The notes under the pieces: model-generated | What the model was told of the DNA's origin: nothing | Database searches by the model: none | What the model saw: the letters and a program-made list of their open reading frames with translations, nothing else | Shown: piece after piece, positions 24,111-35,821 of the stretch | Numbering within the stretch: the stretch's first letter is position 1 | Layout: every line of letters starts with the position of its first letter | Translations under genes and position numbers: made by a program | Assembly (NCBI GenBank): GCA_963281255.1 | Contig: OY725490.1 | Coordinates: 2,480,001 to 2,544,000 of the forward strand | Source of the DNA: Aphrocallistes beatrix | Taxonomy: Eukaryota; Porifera; Hexactinellida; Sceptrulophora; Aphrocallistidae | Direction of reading: 5' to 3' | Length of the DNA stretch: 64,000 nucleotides

Positions 24111-24256
24111 CAGCCAACTCCACTTAATCAGTAACTTCGGGCCCTGGTATTTTGTCCCGTTTAAGCGGAGTTCCCAATTAACTGATGAAATTTAGTATTA
24201 GTTTCTATGTATAGGAACTATTCAATTCCTGATTCCCAATTAAGCGGAGTTGACTG
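24111..24256. mobile_element. Pogo-like MITE, family P2
   Basis: Ends CAGCCAACTCCACTTAAT and ATTAAGCGGAGTTGACTG are inverted copies with a few mismatches. The internal TTAGTATTAGTTTCTATG is shared with the fragment at 28254-28350. It is clearly related to, but diverged from, the P1 family. Confidence 0.75.
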
Positions 24257-24822
24257 CATATATATGTATTAATTCAAACTTTAAGATATTTTTATTATCC
24301 CACTAGAGGAATATGCTAAGAATTTCTAGATTCGCATAGTTCCATTGGATTATATTATAATTAATATAACTATCTGGCATCTGGTGTAGGTTAGAGTGCC
24401 AGCTGAATTTTATGTACAGTAATAGCCAAGTTTATTGAGTGAATATAAAGTAGAGTGGGCATATGATAGTATCTAATCATGACAAAAGTTACAGAAACTA
24501 TTCTCTTTAATTTGAATAAAAGCAAACTTGATTGATAGCATAACCACAAGATTACACATATTTAAAAGTTGAATATCTTAAAAGGTTATTACCCCAAATT
24601 ATTGTTTTCTAGAAGCTCGCTGACTTCCAATGGAAGCAAGATGTGGTTGCGCATATCCTACAGGTGTGCAATCATTCAGCCATCAAATATAGCTGCTGAT
24701 AGTTTCAAAGACTTTAAAAATAACGGGAATAATAATAATAAATTAAAACTAATTGAAGTTAAGAACAATATACTGAAATGCATATGAATATCACAGTCAA
24801 AGCAATGTAAGTAAATACAGTG

Positions 24823-25123
24823 CAGAATTGGAATCGGGGTTTTCAGAAACCGACCCGACCCCGAACTTAAATCAGGATCTGAACCCGAAACCCGAATCTG
24901 TTAATGACCTTTTAAACTCGATTATATCCTATGTATTACACACATATCGGTTCGTAGCTAGGGATTATGCATTGTCACTCACTACAACAACTTTTGGTAG
25001 TGAAATATATATAAACTGTAAGTCTGCATTTCCTGTGTGAGGCTTGATTCGATTTGAGCCCATCCTAAACCTGAACCTGAACCAGAGTTCGATCCGAAAA
25101 TCCCGAATCCGATTCCAACTCTG
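24823..25123. mobile_element. hAT-like MITE, family C, longer copy
   Basis: It begins CAGAATTGGAATCGGGG and ends CCGATTCCAACTCTG. The interior consists of GACCCGAACC-type repeats around an AT-rich centre. The flanks AAATACAG and GAATACGG are similar but not identical, fitting an old insertion. Confidence 0.65.
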
Positions 25124-25225
25124 GAATACGGTGGGAGCTGCTATAACTCTCGCTCTATATAGCAGTCAGTGCCAGTCACTTGTAGATAACTGACACTTTA
25201 AAACAGCTCGTTGACTTTCCCATTA

Positions 25226-25815
25226 CAATTAACCTCTATATAACGACCACCTGTACACAACGGTCATTTTGGTCAGTTTCTTTGGTGGCCGTTATAGACA
25301 GGTTTCAAAAGTTACGGTAATCAGAGGAATTTTAACCAAAACCTGGACAAATGACTGGGCATTATATAAAAAAATACCTGGACAAAAAACTGGAACTTAC
25401 ACAAATTTACCAAAAAACATGGACTCATGGACTGGCCAATGTCTATATTACAACGCCGTTGATTTAAAAAAATAATAATTAAACGAAACTTGAAAATATA
25501 TTGACCAAGTTCGATACCAATATGGATAACCAGATAACACGACTGAAGCTCGAATCATTGTTCTTCACAATTGCACTGGAGCTTATCAGCTTGGCACTCT
25601 CCACACTCACAGTGTTAATAAACACATTATTATCATCCCGAGAGAAAACAGTACAGTCGAAATCGGTTTGTTTTGTCCATTTGATACACTTTCTAGGCGA
25701 CAAAAAAAGATGACAAAAATATCCGAATATTTTATAATGAAATTACATTAATAAACAATTTATACTACAAAGATTTGATGACAAAAAAAACGGATTTCAC
25801 TGTATATTTGATATA
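25226..25815. mobile_element. Probable worn Tc/mariner- or pogo-type element
   Basis: The left part reads CAATTAACCTCTATATAACG with AACGACCACCTGTAC, a common pogo/Tigger-type end. The right part ends GGATTTCACTGTATA. Two overlapping open frames at 25479-25713 on opposite strands may be relics of transposase or chance. Borders and classification are tentative. Confidence 0.3.
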
Positions 25816-25978
25816 GTGTTATAGTGCCGGAGGTATCCCTAGTGAATTCAACTTATAAAGACATGCACTAAGGATAATTAATGCTATTGCAACACCATGT
25901 AATAATACAACAGCTGTTCAATATATAAAAATAGATACTATCATATGTAGTAAGTGATGGGTTTGCGGAGTGACGTCA

Positions 25979-26141
25979 TTACGCGATTAACTGCTCCCAG
26001 ATCACGCCTTCTGTTTGCTGAGCACGATTCTTCCCTTGAGCTTTCTGATTGGCGAGTTCTTTATAGAGAATGTCCTTCTTGAATAAGATCCATGAGACAT
26101 GTACTTTGTAGTTTCTGATCAATTCTTCTTCTCTCGGATAT
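25979..26141 (-). CDS. Last coding exon of an unrecognised protein
   Basis: An acceptor (CTACTCCAATTTAG) is followed in phase 2 by a 53-residue open frame including YKVHVSWILFKKDILYKELA and ending VIWEQLIA before TAA. The stretch is distinctly less AT-rich than its surroundings, and the Lys/Glu/Gln-rich amphipathic helix is convincing coding sequence. A conserved-looking WILFKKDILYKELA helix followed by a polar KAQGKNRAQQ tail suggests a small membrane-associated or complex-forming protein, but I recognise no family. Upstream exons on this strand (an open frame at 26243-26479 was considered) could not be joined. Confidence 0.5.
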
Positions 26142-26479
26142 CTAAATTGGAGTAGACATTAGTCAGTTATCAAAGAACGGAAATACCATTCTCACACTCA
26201 GGATGATTGATTATGCCCAACACAATAACTATGAAACTAAATTCAGTTCCAAGGAGTAATATTAAGTATTTGTTCTCGGAATATATATTTTTTATATTTT
26301 AGATATGTCCGAATCCAGGCCTCCTCTTTAAAATTTGCGAGTAAATAGAATTTATTCTGATGGTTGGTTTTTAGTAGCTGCAACGTCGATCTGTCTACTA
26401 CCAACATTTTTGGGTTTCCGATCATCTGTACTACAAACAATGGATACGAGTAGAATTCATACAATTTAAATATGAACAA

Positions 26480-28253
26480 TGCACATAACTATGTAATAAA
26501 ACATGCGATCCACAAACTTATACTCAATGATTAGTCACGCTCATATTCTATATAAACAGGTTCTATAAATTAGTTGAACATGTGAGTACATGGAGTAATT
26601 TATATTGTTATGTTGTGAGGTAGTTCTGCAATAGTTAGATCTGAATTCCGTATGCAGAATAAATGTGAAAATATGCATATAAAGATGTGAAAATATACAC
26701 AAAATCCTTCTTTAAGGTGTCATAGATTATGCTAATAGTAGATATTTATAAGCAACCACAACAACAGGAATCACTTCCCTAGTACATATCAGCATAGTAT
26801 TTTGTTTATTGCTAAATAGTTTGGCATACTCGATTATATTTCTATTGAATTCAAGTTTGCCGCGTCTAGCAAGAGAGTTCGTTCATCACAAAGGTACTGA
26901 GTTCTGTTAGAACGTTTGATAATAGAGTTGAGTATTTATTTAAACAAGCGCACTTCGCTTGCTTGCGCTGCGAGGCTTGCAGACACTTTGTGTCCGCAGA
27001 GTCATCCTGCGGGGGCCTGGAGTTACTTGATCTAGCCTATTTTTGGGATTTTTTTTTACTTTATATAAATATTGTAAACAAAAGTTAACAAATAATTTCC
27101 CATATGGATCCCAAAAAATATAATATTCGAACTCTACACCCCTGAAAACCCCATGTCAACCGTTGGAAGCTAGTCTCTAGCATATTTTTCAAAATTCGTC
27201 AAATGGTGTGAAAATATGCACATAACCTTTTTTATTGCTATACACTAATAAAATTAAGATATCAAACATAAGTTGTGGCTTTGAAGTATTAATAACAATG
27301 ACAATCTATTGTAGTGTCATACAATGATTTCTATTGTGAGAGTGAACTCATATATATTGTATTGAAATGGTGTGAAAAATTGTTTTCCATTTTTTTTGTA
27401 GAGGTGTGAAAATTTCGCTGAGATCTTAGAACTTAATCGTAGTCATATAATTTGACTCCTACATGCCAATTTTCATATCTCTACGACTTGCCAATTCTTC
27501 AATCAATTCGGACAAACACAAAAACAAACAAACAAAAAAATCCCAGCGAAGATAAAAGATGTATTTAACACTAGACTAGAGCATAGTACTTGAGTGTAGG
27601 AATAGCTAACTTGACTATGCTCGTAGCTACTAATGAAGCCTTGCATATCGTTTTGCTAAGGAATTATCATAAAATTAGCAGAATAAATTTATGTCTGTTC
27701 TCTTGAATGAAAGGAAATTCTATTATTAGAACGCTATCTTTTCATTGATTCAACAAATGTTAGGAATGTTTTCATATAAATATAAGAAATATTACTATGA
27801 ATTATAAGCTGATATTATCAATAGATCTACTCCGGACTATGCTTTATTATAATACTACACGCATTTAGATTGAGACTATACCGATCCATTTTAACTATTT
27901 GATTGAAGAATCAAGTTGAATTACTAATGGCATAGAGTAGGTGCAGGATGATGTGTAATTAGAACTGGAATGCATTTACACTACATGTTAAGAAGGCGTG
28001 TTAGACTTAATTAACAATCAAATGGGCAGGGACGCTTCGGATGTACTTTTTAAGGTAATCTCCAAAATTAGAAGTGAAATGTGATCTTAATTAAGTCGGG
28101 GTTATCATGACTTAGTTAATTGTAGGCACAAAATTTTCTTTGCACAGTGGATGTTGGATAAAGTGATATATTGGATAAAGTGATAATTTTCTCCGGTTTG
28201 AGATATCACCATCAATGATATCCCATATAAATTATGTAGAAACAGTGATATAT
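26480..28253. other. Repeat-rich intergenic region
   Basis: It contains one copy of the GC-box interspersed repeat (26941-27240) and its associated tail (27400-27545); otherwise AT-rich with no gene. Confidence 0.4.
26941..27545 (+). repeat. Interspersed repeat R1, copy 1
   Basis: It starts with a GC-rich box (GCGCACTTCGCTTGCTTGCG) containing short palindromes, then a roughly 140-bp module with ACCCCATGTCAACCGTTG, then a module with GGTGTGAAAATATGCACATA. It ends with TACATGCCAATTTTCATATC and an AAACAAACAAAC tail. The same order or parts of it recur at 32036-32110, 32260-33060, 33945-33990, 42640-43060 (inverted) and 62485-62580 (inverted). Class unknown; no open frame. Confidence 0.6.
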
Positions 28254-28350
28254 TCGAGTTCCCAATTAACCGATGAAATTTGGTATTAGCTTCTATGTAT
28301 GGGAACTTTTCCGTTCCTGGAGGCTTGTCCCAATTAAGCGGAGTTGACTG
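28254..28350. mobile_element. Pogo-like MITE P2, right half only
   Basis: Nearly identical to the right half of the element at 24111-24256: GTATTAGCTTCTATGTATGG and the end AATTAAGCGGAGTTGACTG followed by TA. The left end is missing. Confidence 0.65.
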
Positions 28351-28727
28351 TAGTTTAAAATTTGGTCAAATATAATAGCTCAGTAATACAGTAGGGTTTC
28401 TCAATGTTTCTAGGACTATTACGTAGCGGGTTATTTTGCTAAAATAGGTTATATAATAGCTGAGCGCGTTAATAGCGAGTCGCATAATGTTCGAACTTTT
28501 CGCTACCAAGCAAACTGGCCATTTACCGGAAATAAATTAACATTAAAAGCATGCTTGGGATCTGTGTGCTTGTGTAGCATATACCACTAGATTAGATTTG
28601 TAAATAAAATTGTAAAGTATGAGTATATTCGTTTGATTTTCTAGGAAAAGTGCTTGGAAGGATCACATACATATAGCTGACATTTTGTTATCGTAGTTTT
28701 GATAGGTAATTAGCTTTACTCTAACAC

Positions 28728-31586
28728 ATGGCTTTCCCTCTTCTCCGATACACCATCTACGTCCTCCTCTACATACCGCTAGAATGCATTGCCATCCTCT
28801 TGCTCGCAAACTTAATACTCTACACACTTGCTACGAGTTTAGTCAATGCTTACTACTACGTCACCGAAAGAAACATGAGACGAGAAGGTAAATAAATAAA
28901 TATTTTTTGTTAAATTTCGGTCGACTGTCCATGTAATATATATTGTATTTATATACATTGTGGACATGGATAACTTGTTAATTACATGTCTCATAAAATA
29001 TTTATATTTCAGCTCTCTAACTGTGAAAATCGGTATCTTTGTAGTGAATTATTCCTAATTAACTGTTGCGTTGACGTAATTACAATAATACCCTTACCTT
29101 ATTTCCCTGAATAAGCGCCGGGGGGATTAGATAAGATGCGAACATTTTAAGGTAAGTAAACGATTTGATATGGATAGCTGTATTTATGAATATTCTTAGT
29201 GATTAGTAACGAGATTGGAAATCGTTTATCTCTTCCAAATGAGACTGTTTTTCAACTGATACGGTGCTTAAAATTTTTGAAATCCGGGAGTTTGTGAGTG
29301 GAAATAAATTATTCAGGGAAGACAGTAAATCAAACTGAATACTGAAATAGTGCAGTTAATATTGATGGGAACTTTATTGATTCATTTCTAAGGTCTCCCA
29401 TACACGCGAGTTCTAAAAAGTCTTGACAGGTTCCTGTACTGTATGGAAACCCCTTCCAACCTCAGCTACAACACGCTGGTGTGCAGACTAAGCGGCAGAG
29501 TGAACCTTGGTGAATGCAAGAAGATTTTACTTGAAAAAATGCTAACAGGGTTAGACGAGAAAGGAGATGCTTTGTTTCCAAGGCTTAGACAGGTAAATGC
29601 GAATTTAGAGATATCTTAACACCTATATCTCATAATCAGTAAGGTGAGGAGGGGATCACAGGACTCGATTCTAACTCTGATCAGGAGCGAGATGTGCTCC
29701 TCTGTAATCAGATTTGCTTAGCACATAAGAAGTACAATAATTAGGATATAAGATTTAGCCTCAGTATTCTTACCTTACTTCAAATAAGTAATGACATTTT
29801 GATCCATGAAATAACATAATAGTTTTGGTGTAAATTTATAAAATACCAATGCATCCTGTGTCAAAAGTGTGAATATAATTAATGTTCTTCTTTTCCTGGC
29901 TCGCTCTCAATAAAAAATGTTCCAAAATCCTATTTAATCGATGATTATTAAACTTAACGTTTAAGATCTGTGATATGTTGCAGGTAATAAAGAATGGGCG
30001 TCTAATTTCAACATGGGAATATCCTGGAGAATTTAACATTGATCACCACATATCTGAGGTTGGAGTGGATCTTTCTACAGAAGGATCTGTAGAGAAATTC
30101 GTAGGCGAGGTTGAGAGTTTGGCTCTAGCAACACATAAACCACAATGGCATTTATATTTTCTCAGTGATCCTAATGTTGAAGACACGTCCTACATCGTTT
30201 GCAGGTAATACTTATTTTGATAAATTAAATTTTTAAAATCGATATGAAAGATTAAACTTTTTAAAGCGGCTACATGATGTATATAAGAAAACTTTAAAAT
30301 ATTATTTATGGCATAAATACCAATATACTGGCATTGATTTATATAAAATTTGGTGGTCTTGGGCCAATTTGAAGTCTGGAAATATTCTTACATGGCACAC
30401 TGAGGTATTCGATCTAAGTTCAAATTGAGTCTATTTATACTCGTTTGTCTCAGATTTGTCTCAGCTCTAAGTCTAAATGGCGCATTAGTTAGGATATCAA
30501 GATAGGTAACTGCTGTATTTTTCTGATCTTAATGAATGTTGATTAGAGAACTCGACATTATGTTTTTAGAGAACTCGACATTATGTTTTTTCTCAACGGA
30601 TGTCGGATAATTCAGGTTCTACTGCATACTTCTTAAAGGTGTATATGTCTATCCACTATTTAACCTAGCAATGAATATACCTTGTTACTAGGTTCCATCA
30701 CTCCATATGTGACGGGATTTCAGTTTGGAAGGGCATACTGAATATCTGCGATGTAGATGATGGAGAGGAGGTAGGAGCGAATAAACTCGTCATTACACAG
30801 TTAACTTCGTATCAGCGCAAACTATCAATGTTCATGGCGTTCTTATGTTTTCCAATCTATCTAATGAACTATTTACTAGACTGGTTCAAGTATAAGCGAC
30901 GGTATGTCGACGGTATAACAGGAGAGAAGAGGGTAGCTTGGACAAACAATCTCGATTTCGAGAAAATCCGAGAAATTAAAAAGAAAACGAAAACAACAGT
31001 CAATGATGTAGTAATGACTCTACTAACCGAAGCGATGAGATGTTACTTCTTTAGAAATAGCCGTGATGACGTCATTGACAGAGAGATTGTGTTCGGAATG
31101 GGAGTAGCATTGGAAGGAGATATGAACGATAGAAAACTGAGCAACAACGTGGCTGGGATCCTGATTAGGACACCTGTGAATATCGAGGGAGCTTTCAACC
31201 AACTCAAACAAATCAATGAGAACATGAATAGAATGAAGAAACAGCTGTGGCCATTCTTCATGAGCATGCTATTGACTATGACAATGGCCCTACCGATCTC
31301 GAGTCGGGCAAAAAGCAAACTTACTGGGTGCCTCACGATAGCAATCGGACTCTATTCAAATATCCCTGGTCCAACATCCACACTACTGTTCAATGGACTG
31401 CGAATAGAAGAGACGTATGCTATTGTGATGACGTCATGGAATGAGTCCATTGGTATTGCATTCGCAACGTACAAAGGACGGTTGCATGCAGCTTTAAAAA
31501 CTGACAAAGCTTTGATTGAGGACCCTAATGAGCTTGTCCACGATATCGAACACGTGTTGGATGAAATGTACCTACAAGTACAGTAA
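28728..31586 (+). CDS. WS/DGAT-type O-acyltransferase, copy 1, four exons
   Basis: Exons 28728-28887, 29393-29592, 29984-30204 and 30692-31586 join in phases 1, 0 and 2 to give 491 residues; all introns are GT-AG. Members esterify fatty alcohols or diacylglycerol with acyl-CoA to make wax esters or triacylglycerol. The active-site motif HHSICDG lies at about residues 196-202, right after the last splice junction, and its second His is the predicted catalytic base. The C-terminal domain shows TVNDVVMTLL and SNIPGP, matching the family's conserved ND and NxPGP motifs. The N-terminus is very hydrophobic (LLYIPLECIAILLLANLIL), one or two membrane helices, so ER or lipid-droplet anchoring is likely. 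Possible AATAAA at 31798. Intron 3 contains a 24-bp tandem duplication and a MITE end. Confidence 0.88.
30541..30630 (-). mobile_element. Pogo-like terminal fragment with a 24-bp duplication
   Basis: TTAGAGAACTCGACATTATG occurs twice in a row, followed by GTCGGATAATTCAGGTTCTACTG. The latter is the complement of the end CAGTAGAACCCAGATAATCC at about 62640. It lies inside intron 3 of the first acyltransferase gene. Confidence 0.45.
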
Positions 31587-32259
31587 TGGCTAACCGGCAT
31601 TTCAAAGAGTAGAGGATATCTTTCAGTTTATATTGAATATATATAACGATTTATGTTGTTTTGTGTGTTTGTTTGATTATGCTCATGTGTTCTAACTTAA
31701 GGGATTAATTTTAAAAACATTAAATAGCGAATGGAATACGATTTGCTGTAGCATATTGAGGATTCATGAATTTTTCAGTATGGTATCAAATATCATAAAT
31801 AAAACTAGCTGGATTCACTTGCGGTTTATGAATCCTCTTTGCATGCAAATGTGACAAAATAAGAAAAGGTTCCCTACATGTGCATGTTATTGCTTACAAA
31901 CAAAGTTGGGTAAATATCTCAATATAACGAAAGATCGACATTTTGTTTAAATTGACACCTTATCCCATTCCAACTTCACCAAGCATTTTTCAATGTAAAA
32001 CTCAAAATGTATTGGTTTTAATTTAAACTTGCGCAGCGCGGCTAGCAAACCCTTTGAGTTCGTAGAGTCAACCTGCGGGCGCCGTTAATAATGAATTCAG
32101 AACTGGAGAAGAAAAAAGTTATGATAAAGGAATTTGCTTAATTAATCCTGAAACTAACATTATAAAGATTATTATATTTGAACAACTCAAACAACTTCAG
32201 TCAAGTAACGTTAACAACAATCAGGTATATGTATTATGTACTATAATCAATCATTCTCG

Positions 32260-33060
32260 GCGAGGTGTGAAGAATTAGATTAGATCTTCGAACTTACTCG
32301 TAGACTCATTAGTATTTACCTGTATGCCAAATTTCACATTTCTAGCACCTCCCAGTTCCTCAATCAACTCTGCACAAACAAACAAAAAACCAAAAAAACC
32401 ATTGCGTTTGAGTATATAAGATTATCATATAATTATTATACAATTATTATATAACAAGCGCGCTTCGCTTGCATGCGCTGCGCGGCTTGCAGACACTGCG
32501 TATACGCAGAGTCGCCCTGCGGGCGCATGGAGTTACTTTATCCAACCTATTTTGGGAATTTTTTTACATTATATAAATATTGTAAACAAAGGTTAACGAA
32601 TGATTTTTCATATGGATCCGAAATATTAATATTCGAAATCTACACCCCTGAAAACCCCATGTCAACCGTCGAAAGCTAGTCTCTGACCTATTTTTGTAAT
32701 TTGTTTACTTTATGTATCTATTGTAAACAAATTAATTATCAAATTTACTCGAAAATATGATATTCAAAATCTACATCCCTGAAAACCCCATGTCAACCGT
32801 TGAAAGCAAGTTTCTAGCATAATTTTGAGATTTGTTTACTTTATGTATCTAATGTAAACAAAAGTAAACAAATAATTTATCAAATCGATCTGAAAATATG
32901 ACATTCGAAAACTACACCCCTAAAAACCCCATGTCAACCGTTGAAAGCAAGTCTCTAGCATCTTTTTCAAAATTCGTCAAATGGTGTGAAAATATACATA
33001 TAAAGGTGTGAAAATATGCACATAATCTTTTTTATTGCTATACACTATAATACATTTAAG
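32260..33060 (+). repeat. Interspersed repeat R1 with tandem ~135-140-bp units
   Basis: The copy begins with the GGCGAGGTGTGAAG and TGCCAAATTTCACATTTC module plus an AAACAAACAAAAAAC tail. A GC box (GCGCGCTTCGCTTGCATGCG) follows near 32458. Three tandem units then each carry ACCCCATGTCAACCGT about 130-140 bp apart, near 32654, 32786 and 32927. It ends with the GTGTGAAAATATGCACATAA module. Confidence 0.6.
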
Positions 33061-33089
33061 ATATCAAACATAGTGTTTTAATATATAAG

Positions 33090-33930
33090 ATCATTATACA
33101 ATCATTATATAATTATTATACAATTATTATATAATAATTATATAATTATTATATAATTATTATATAATTATTATATAATTATTATATAATAATTATATAA
33201 TTATTATATAATAATTATATAATTATTATATAATTATTATATAATTATTATATAATAATTATATAATTATTATATAATTATTATATAATTATTATACAAT
33301 TATTACAGGGTGGGGAATAAGTTCTGCCACAAGCTTCATTAGGTATAAAATTTCTTATACTCAAACAATCTTAGTTATTATGGTCCTTGGAAAAAAAGAT
33401 TTTTCGATTCTATGACTTAGAAATGTGTTTTGTATGGTGTTTTGAGAAAAAAAATGTGTCCTGGTCCGCAGCGAAAATCGTGAATCAGGGCCCACTGCTT
33501 CTGTAAAAAATATCTTCATAATCGATGTCCCATGACGATTTAGCACCTGGTAGCTTTCATTCGCCATAGAAATATTTCATAAATCCACTGAATTCGTTAT
33601 CAGAAACGAGAAAAAGTTATTCAGTCGCAGTTCAAATTAGGTACATTTTGCAAAATTACCCAAAATGGCACTTTTTTTCACATCACAAAGAAATCTGATC
33701 CAATTGGTCTTCAAAATGCACTGATCTGAACATCTTATATCTCTACAAATTTAGAGTGTTCGAGGAAAAGGTGTGAGGACCATAATAACTAAGATCGTTT
33801 GAGTATAAGAAATTTTATACCTAATGAAGCTTGTGGCAGAACTTATTCCCCATCCTGTATATAATTATTATATAATTATTATACAATTATTATATAATTA
33901 TTATATAATTACATATTATATAATTATTAA
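33090..33930. repeat. AT satellite of TTATATAATTA units
   Basis: ATTATATAATTATTATATAA-type units run to 33305, are interrupted by the mariner-like element and resume at 33860-33930. The array is self-complementary. It should be a weak spot for assembly and replication. Confidence 0.75.
33308..33857. mobile_element. Tc/mariner-like MITE with ~80-bp inverted ends
   Basis: The left end CAGGGTGGGGAATAAGTTCT and the right end AGAACTTATTCCCCATCCTG are inverted; complementarity continues for about 80 bases, including TACCTAATGAAGCTTGTGGC. TA lies on both sides. It sits inside the AT satellite. A partial, rearranged second copy lies at 34160-34530. Open frames inside are by-products of the repeat. 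Confidence 0.8.
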
Positions 33931-33944
33931 CCATTATTATGAAT

Positions 33945-33990
33945 TACAAGCGCGCTTCGCTTGCTTGCGCCTTGCGGCCTGCGGGCGCTA
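33945..33990 (+). repeat. GC box of repeat R1, solo
   Basis: GCGCGCTTCGCTTGCTTGCGC followed by GCGGCCTGCGGGCGC, matching the GC boxes at 26941, 32036, 32458 and 62485. The downstream modules are absent here. Confidence 0.5.
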
Positions 33991-34159
33991 AGGGATATTA
34001 GAGAAACAATACGTTGTTTTCTTGTTCTCTACTAAGGATACTGAATTACCATTTTAGCATTTAGCACTTTAGCACAAATTTAATGTTAATATAATTATGT
34101 TGTATAGACACAAAGTACTAGTAGAGTAGGTATGCAGAAGAATAGAATGACTACACTCT

Positions 34160-34530
34160 ATTCATTCGTAGTTCAAATTAGGTACATTTTGCAAAATTCC
34201 CCAAATGGCAATTTTTTTCATCACAAAAAAATCTGATTTAATTGGTCCTCAAAATGCACTGGGCTGAACATCCTATATTTCTACGAATTTAGAGTGTTCA
34301 AGGAAAATGTGTATGCTAATTCTTCCGAGAATTTGAAGACTCTGGGAAGATAACTTGAAAAGCAGTGGGCCCTGATTCATGATTTTCGCTGCGTGGCAAG
34401 ACACTTTTTTTTCTCAAAAGTCGCCAAACAAAACACATTTCTAAGTCTTAGAATCGAAAAATCTTTTAAAATCATTGAAAATATTCGAATTACAATCTCT
34501 AAGGATCATAATAACTAAGATCGTTTGACG
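34160..34530. mobile_element. Rearranged second copy of the long-end mariner-like MITE
   Basis: The first half, from AGTTCAAATTAGGTACATTTTG, parallels the middle of the element at 33308. The second half (GCAGTGGGCCCTGATTCATG, then TTCTAAGTCTTAGAATCG) matches the first element's left half in reverse. The original ends are lost except for AAGATCGTTTGA. It suggests internal inversion after insertion. Confidence 0.6.
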
Positions 34531-34631
34531 TGTAGCTACAGAAAAAATATGTAATGATAACAGTTATGTAAATTTTATAATGAAACAAAAATTTTAGCCA
34601 ATAAACACTCAATTAAGTTACAAAACTAGAT

Positions 34632-35534
34632 CTAAAAATGAATATCAGCATCTTGTTCAGGTTCAATAATCTTATCATCAGTTTTAGTGGCTAGCTTGAT
34701 TATTTCATCTAAACTGTACACTCTCACTCGATTTTCTTTTTCTCCTACGTACAACCTTCTAGTCTGAGAGTGGACTGACATTGTCTTGTATCTATCTGCG
34801 ATAGATATACGTATGATCTTACCATCCAATACAGATTCACTGTTTGGAATTGGTGAGCAGATAATTATGTCAATGTAGGATCGCATGAAAAAATAATAAA
34901 AAAATATATGATCGGAAAAGTCAAAACATCTCGTGTTATATCTGTGTGGCATGTCCAACTTCAATTCCCTTAGAAGAGTACTTTGCTCTAAATCAAATAT
35001 TGAGATTTTCCCATCTCTATTACAAATAAATAGTGCATTTTCATCAATACATGCTATATTAACTGAAAGAGGATAGGACATACTCAGTTCAGACTTCAGC
35101 TCGACTACTCCTTCGTCACCAAGAGAGTAGATAGTATAATGACTAGCAAAATAGAGGATGTTGTTTTTGACTGAATACTTGCAGTCTATGAAAGACCTAA
35201 CATGCACATTTGTTAGATTAAGTTTTGTAATGACTTCACCTTCACTAGTTATTATGTAAATGTTGATTGAGGGATGTCTGTTGCTAACGCATAGCTTGTT
35301 TGAAGAAAGGGAACACAGTTTGCCCAGAATAAAAAGAGGGATGTGTATTTTGATAGAGAATAAGAAGTCTCCTTCTAGATCGAACACAGAGATGTTACTG
35401 TAAACAGGAAAACCGTAGTATATCCGGTTCTCTTCCTGACTGATAGACATGTGATCATATCTTGTGCTTGGTAGAGGTGATGGTAAGGAACAAGAGAATG
35501 AAAACAAAGGCTCAACTTTCATCAATTTAAACAT
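34632..35534 (-). CDS. Propeller-like (NHL/WD-type) protein, 300 aa, intronless
   Basis: A single open frame of 300 residues. It is built of repeated four-strand-like units, each with a pattern such as RIYYGFPVYSNISVFDLEGD, NILYFASHYTIYSL, ALFICNRDGKISIFDLEQ or RLYVGEKENRVRVYSLDE. These are the hydrophobic-Gly/Asn-VxVYxL blades typical of degenerate NHL or WD beta-propellers. No RING, B-box or coiled coil precedes it, unlike the related-looking gene at 40406-41662. The tail is acidic. It lies between the two acyltransferase genes, convergent with the first. The specific function is unknown; a ligand- or RNA-binding propeller is inference. Confidence 0.7.
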   Translation of the reverse strand: MFKLMKVEPLFSFSCSLPSPLPSTRYDHMSISQEENRIYYGFPVYSNISVFDLEGDFLFSIKIHIPLFILGKLCSLSSNKLCVSNRHPSINIYIITSEGEVITKLNLTNVHVRSFIDCKYSVKNNILYFASHYTIYSLGDEGVVELKSELSMSYPLSVNIACIDENALFICNRDGKISIFDLEQSTLLRELKLDMPHRYNTRCFDFSDHIFFYYFFMRSYIDIIICSPIPNSESVLDGKIIRISIADRYKTMSVHSQTRRLYVGEKENRVRVYSLDEIIKLATKTDDKIIEPEQDADIHF

Positions 35535-35821
35535 TTTAGAAATACATGCTGATTAGATATTGGCTAAATTCTAATTTATAGGAGTCAATTAAATCTAAAT
35601 TTAGAAGAGTCCCCGTATCGATCTCATGATCTTACAGATAGATAAGAATCAGTTAATTAGGTCATGTGGAATTAAAAGTGAAATATTATATATAAACCTT
35701 TGCATCCAACAAAGCAATTCAAATAGTTCAAATAACTAATTAATGCAATTCTAAAAATAGACTACTAGCAAAACTTTTATTAATTAATAATTATCCCACG
35801 CTTGCCACAGGAATGTGTTGC

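Noticed and set aside
29105..29124. AATAAGCGCCGGGG, which could look like a Zn- or E2F-type site in the acyltransferase intron
   Set aside because: The same sequence occurs at 63788 as an element end, so it is a transposon relic.
31023..31444. Open frames overlapping the acyltransferase last exon on either strand
   Set aside because: They are shadows of the WS/DGAT coding exon.
33361..33567. 68-residue minus-strand frame
   Set aside because: It lies wholly inside the mariner-like MITE and has no transposase motif.
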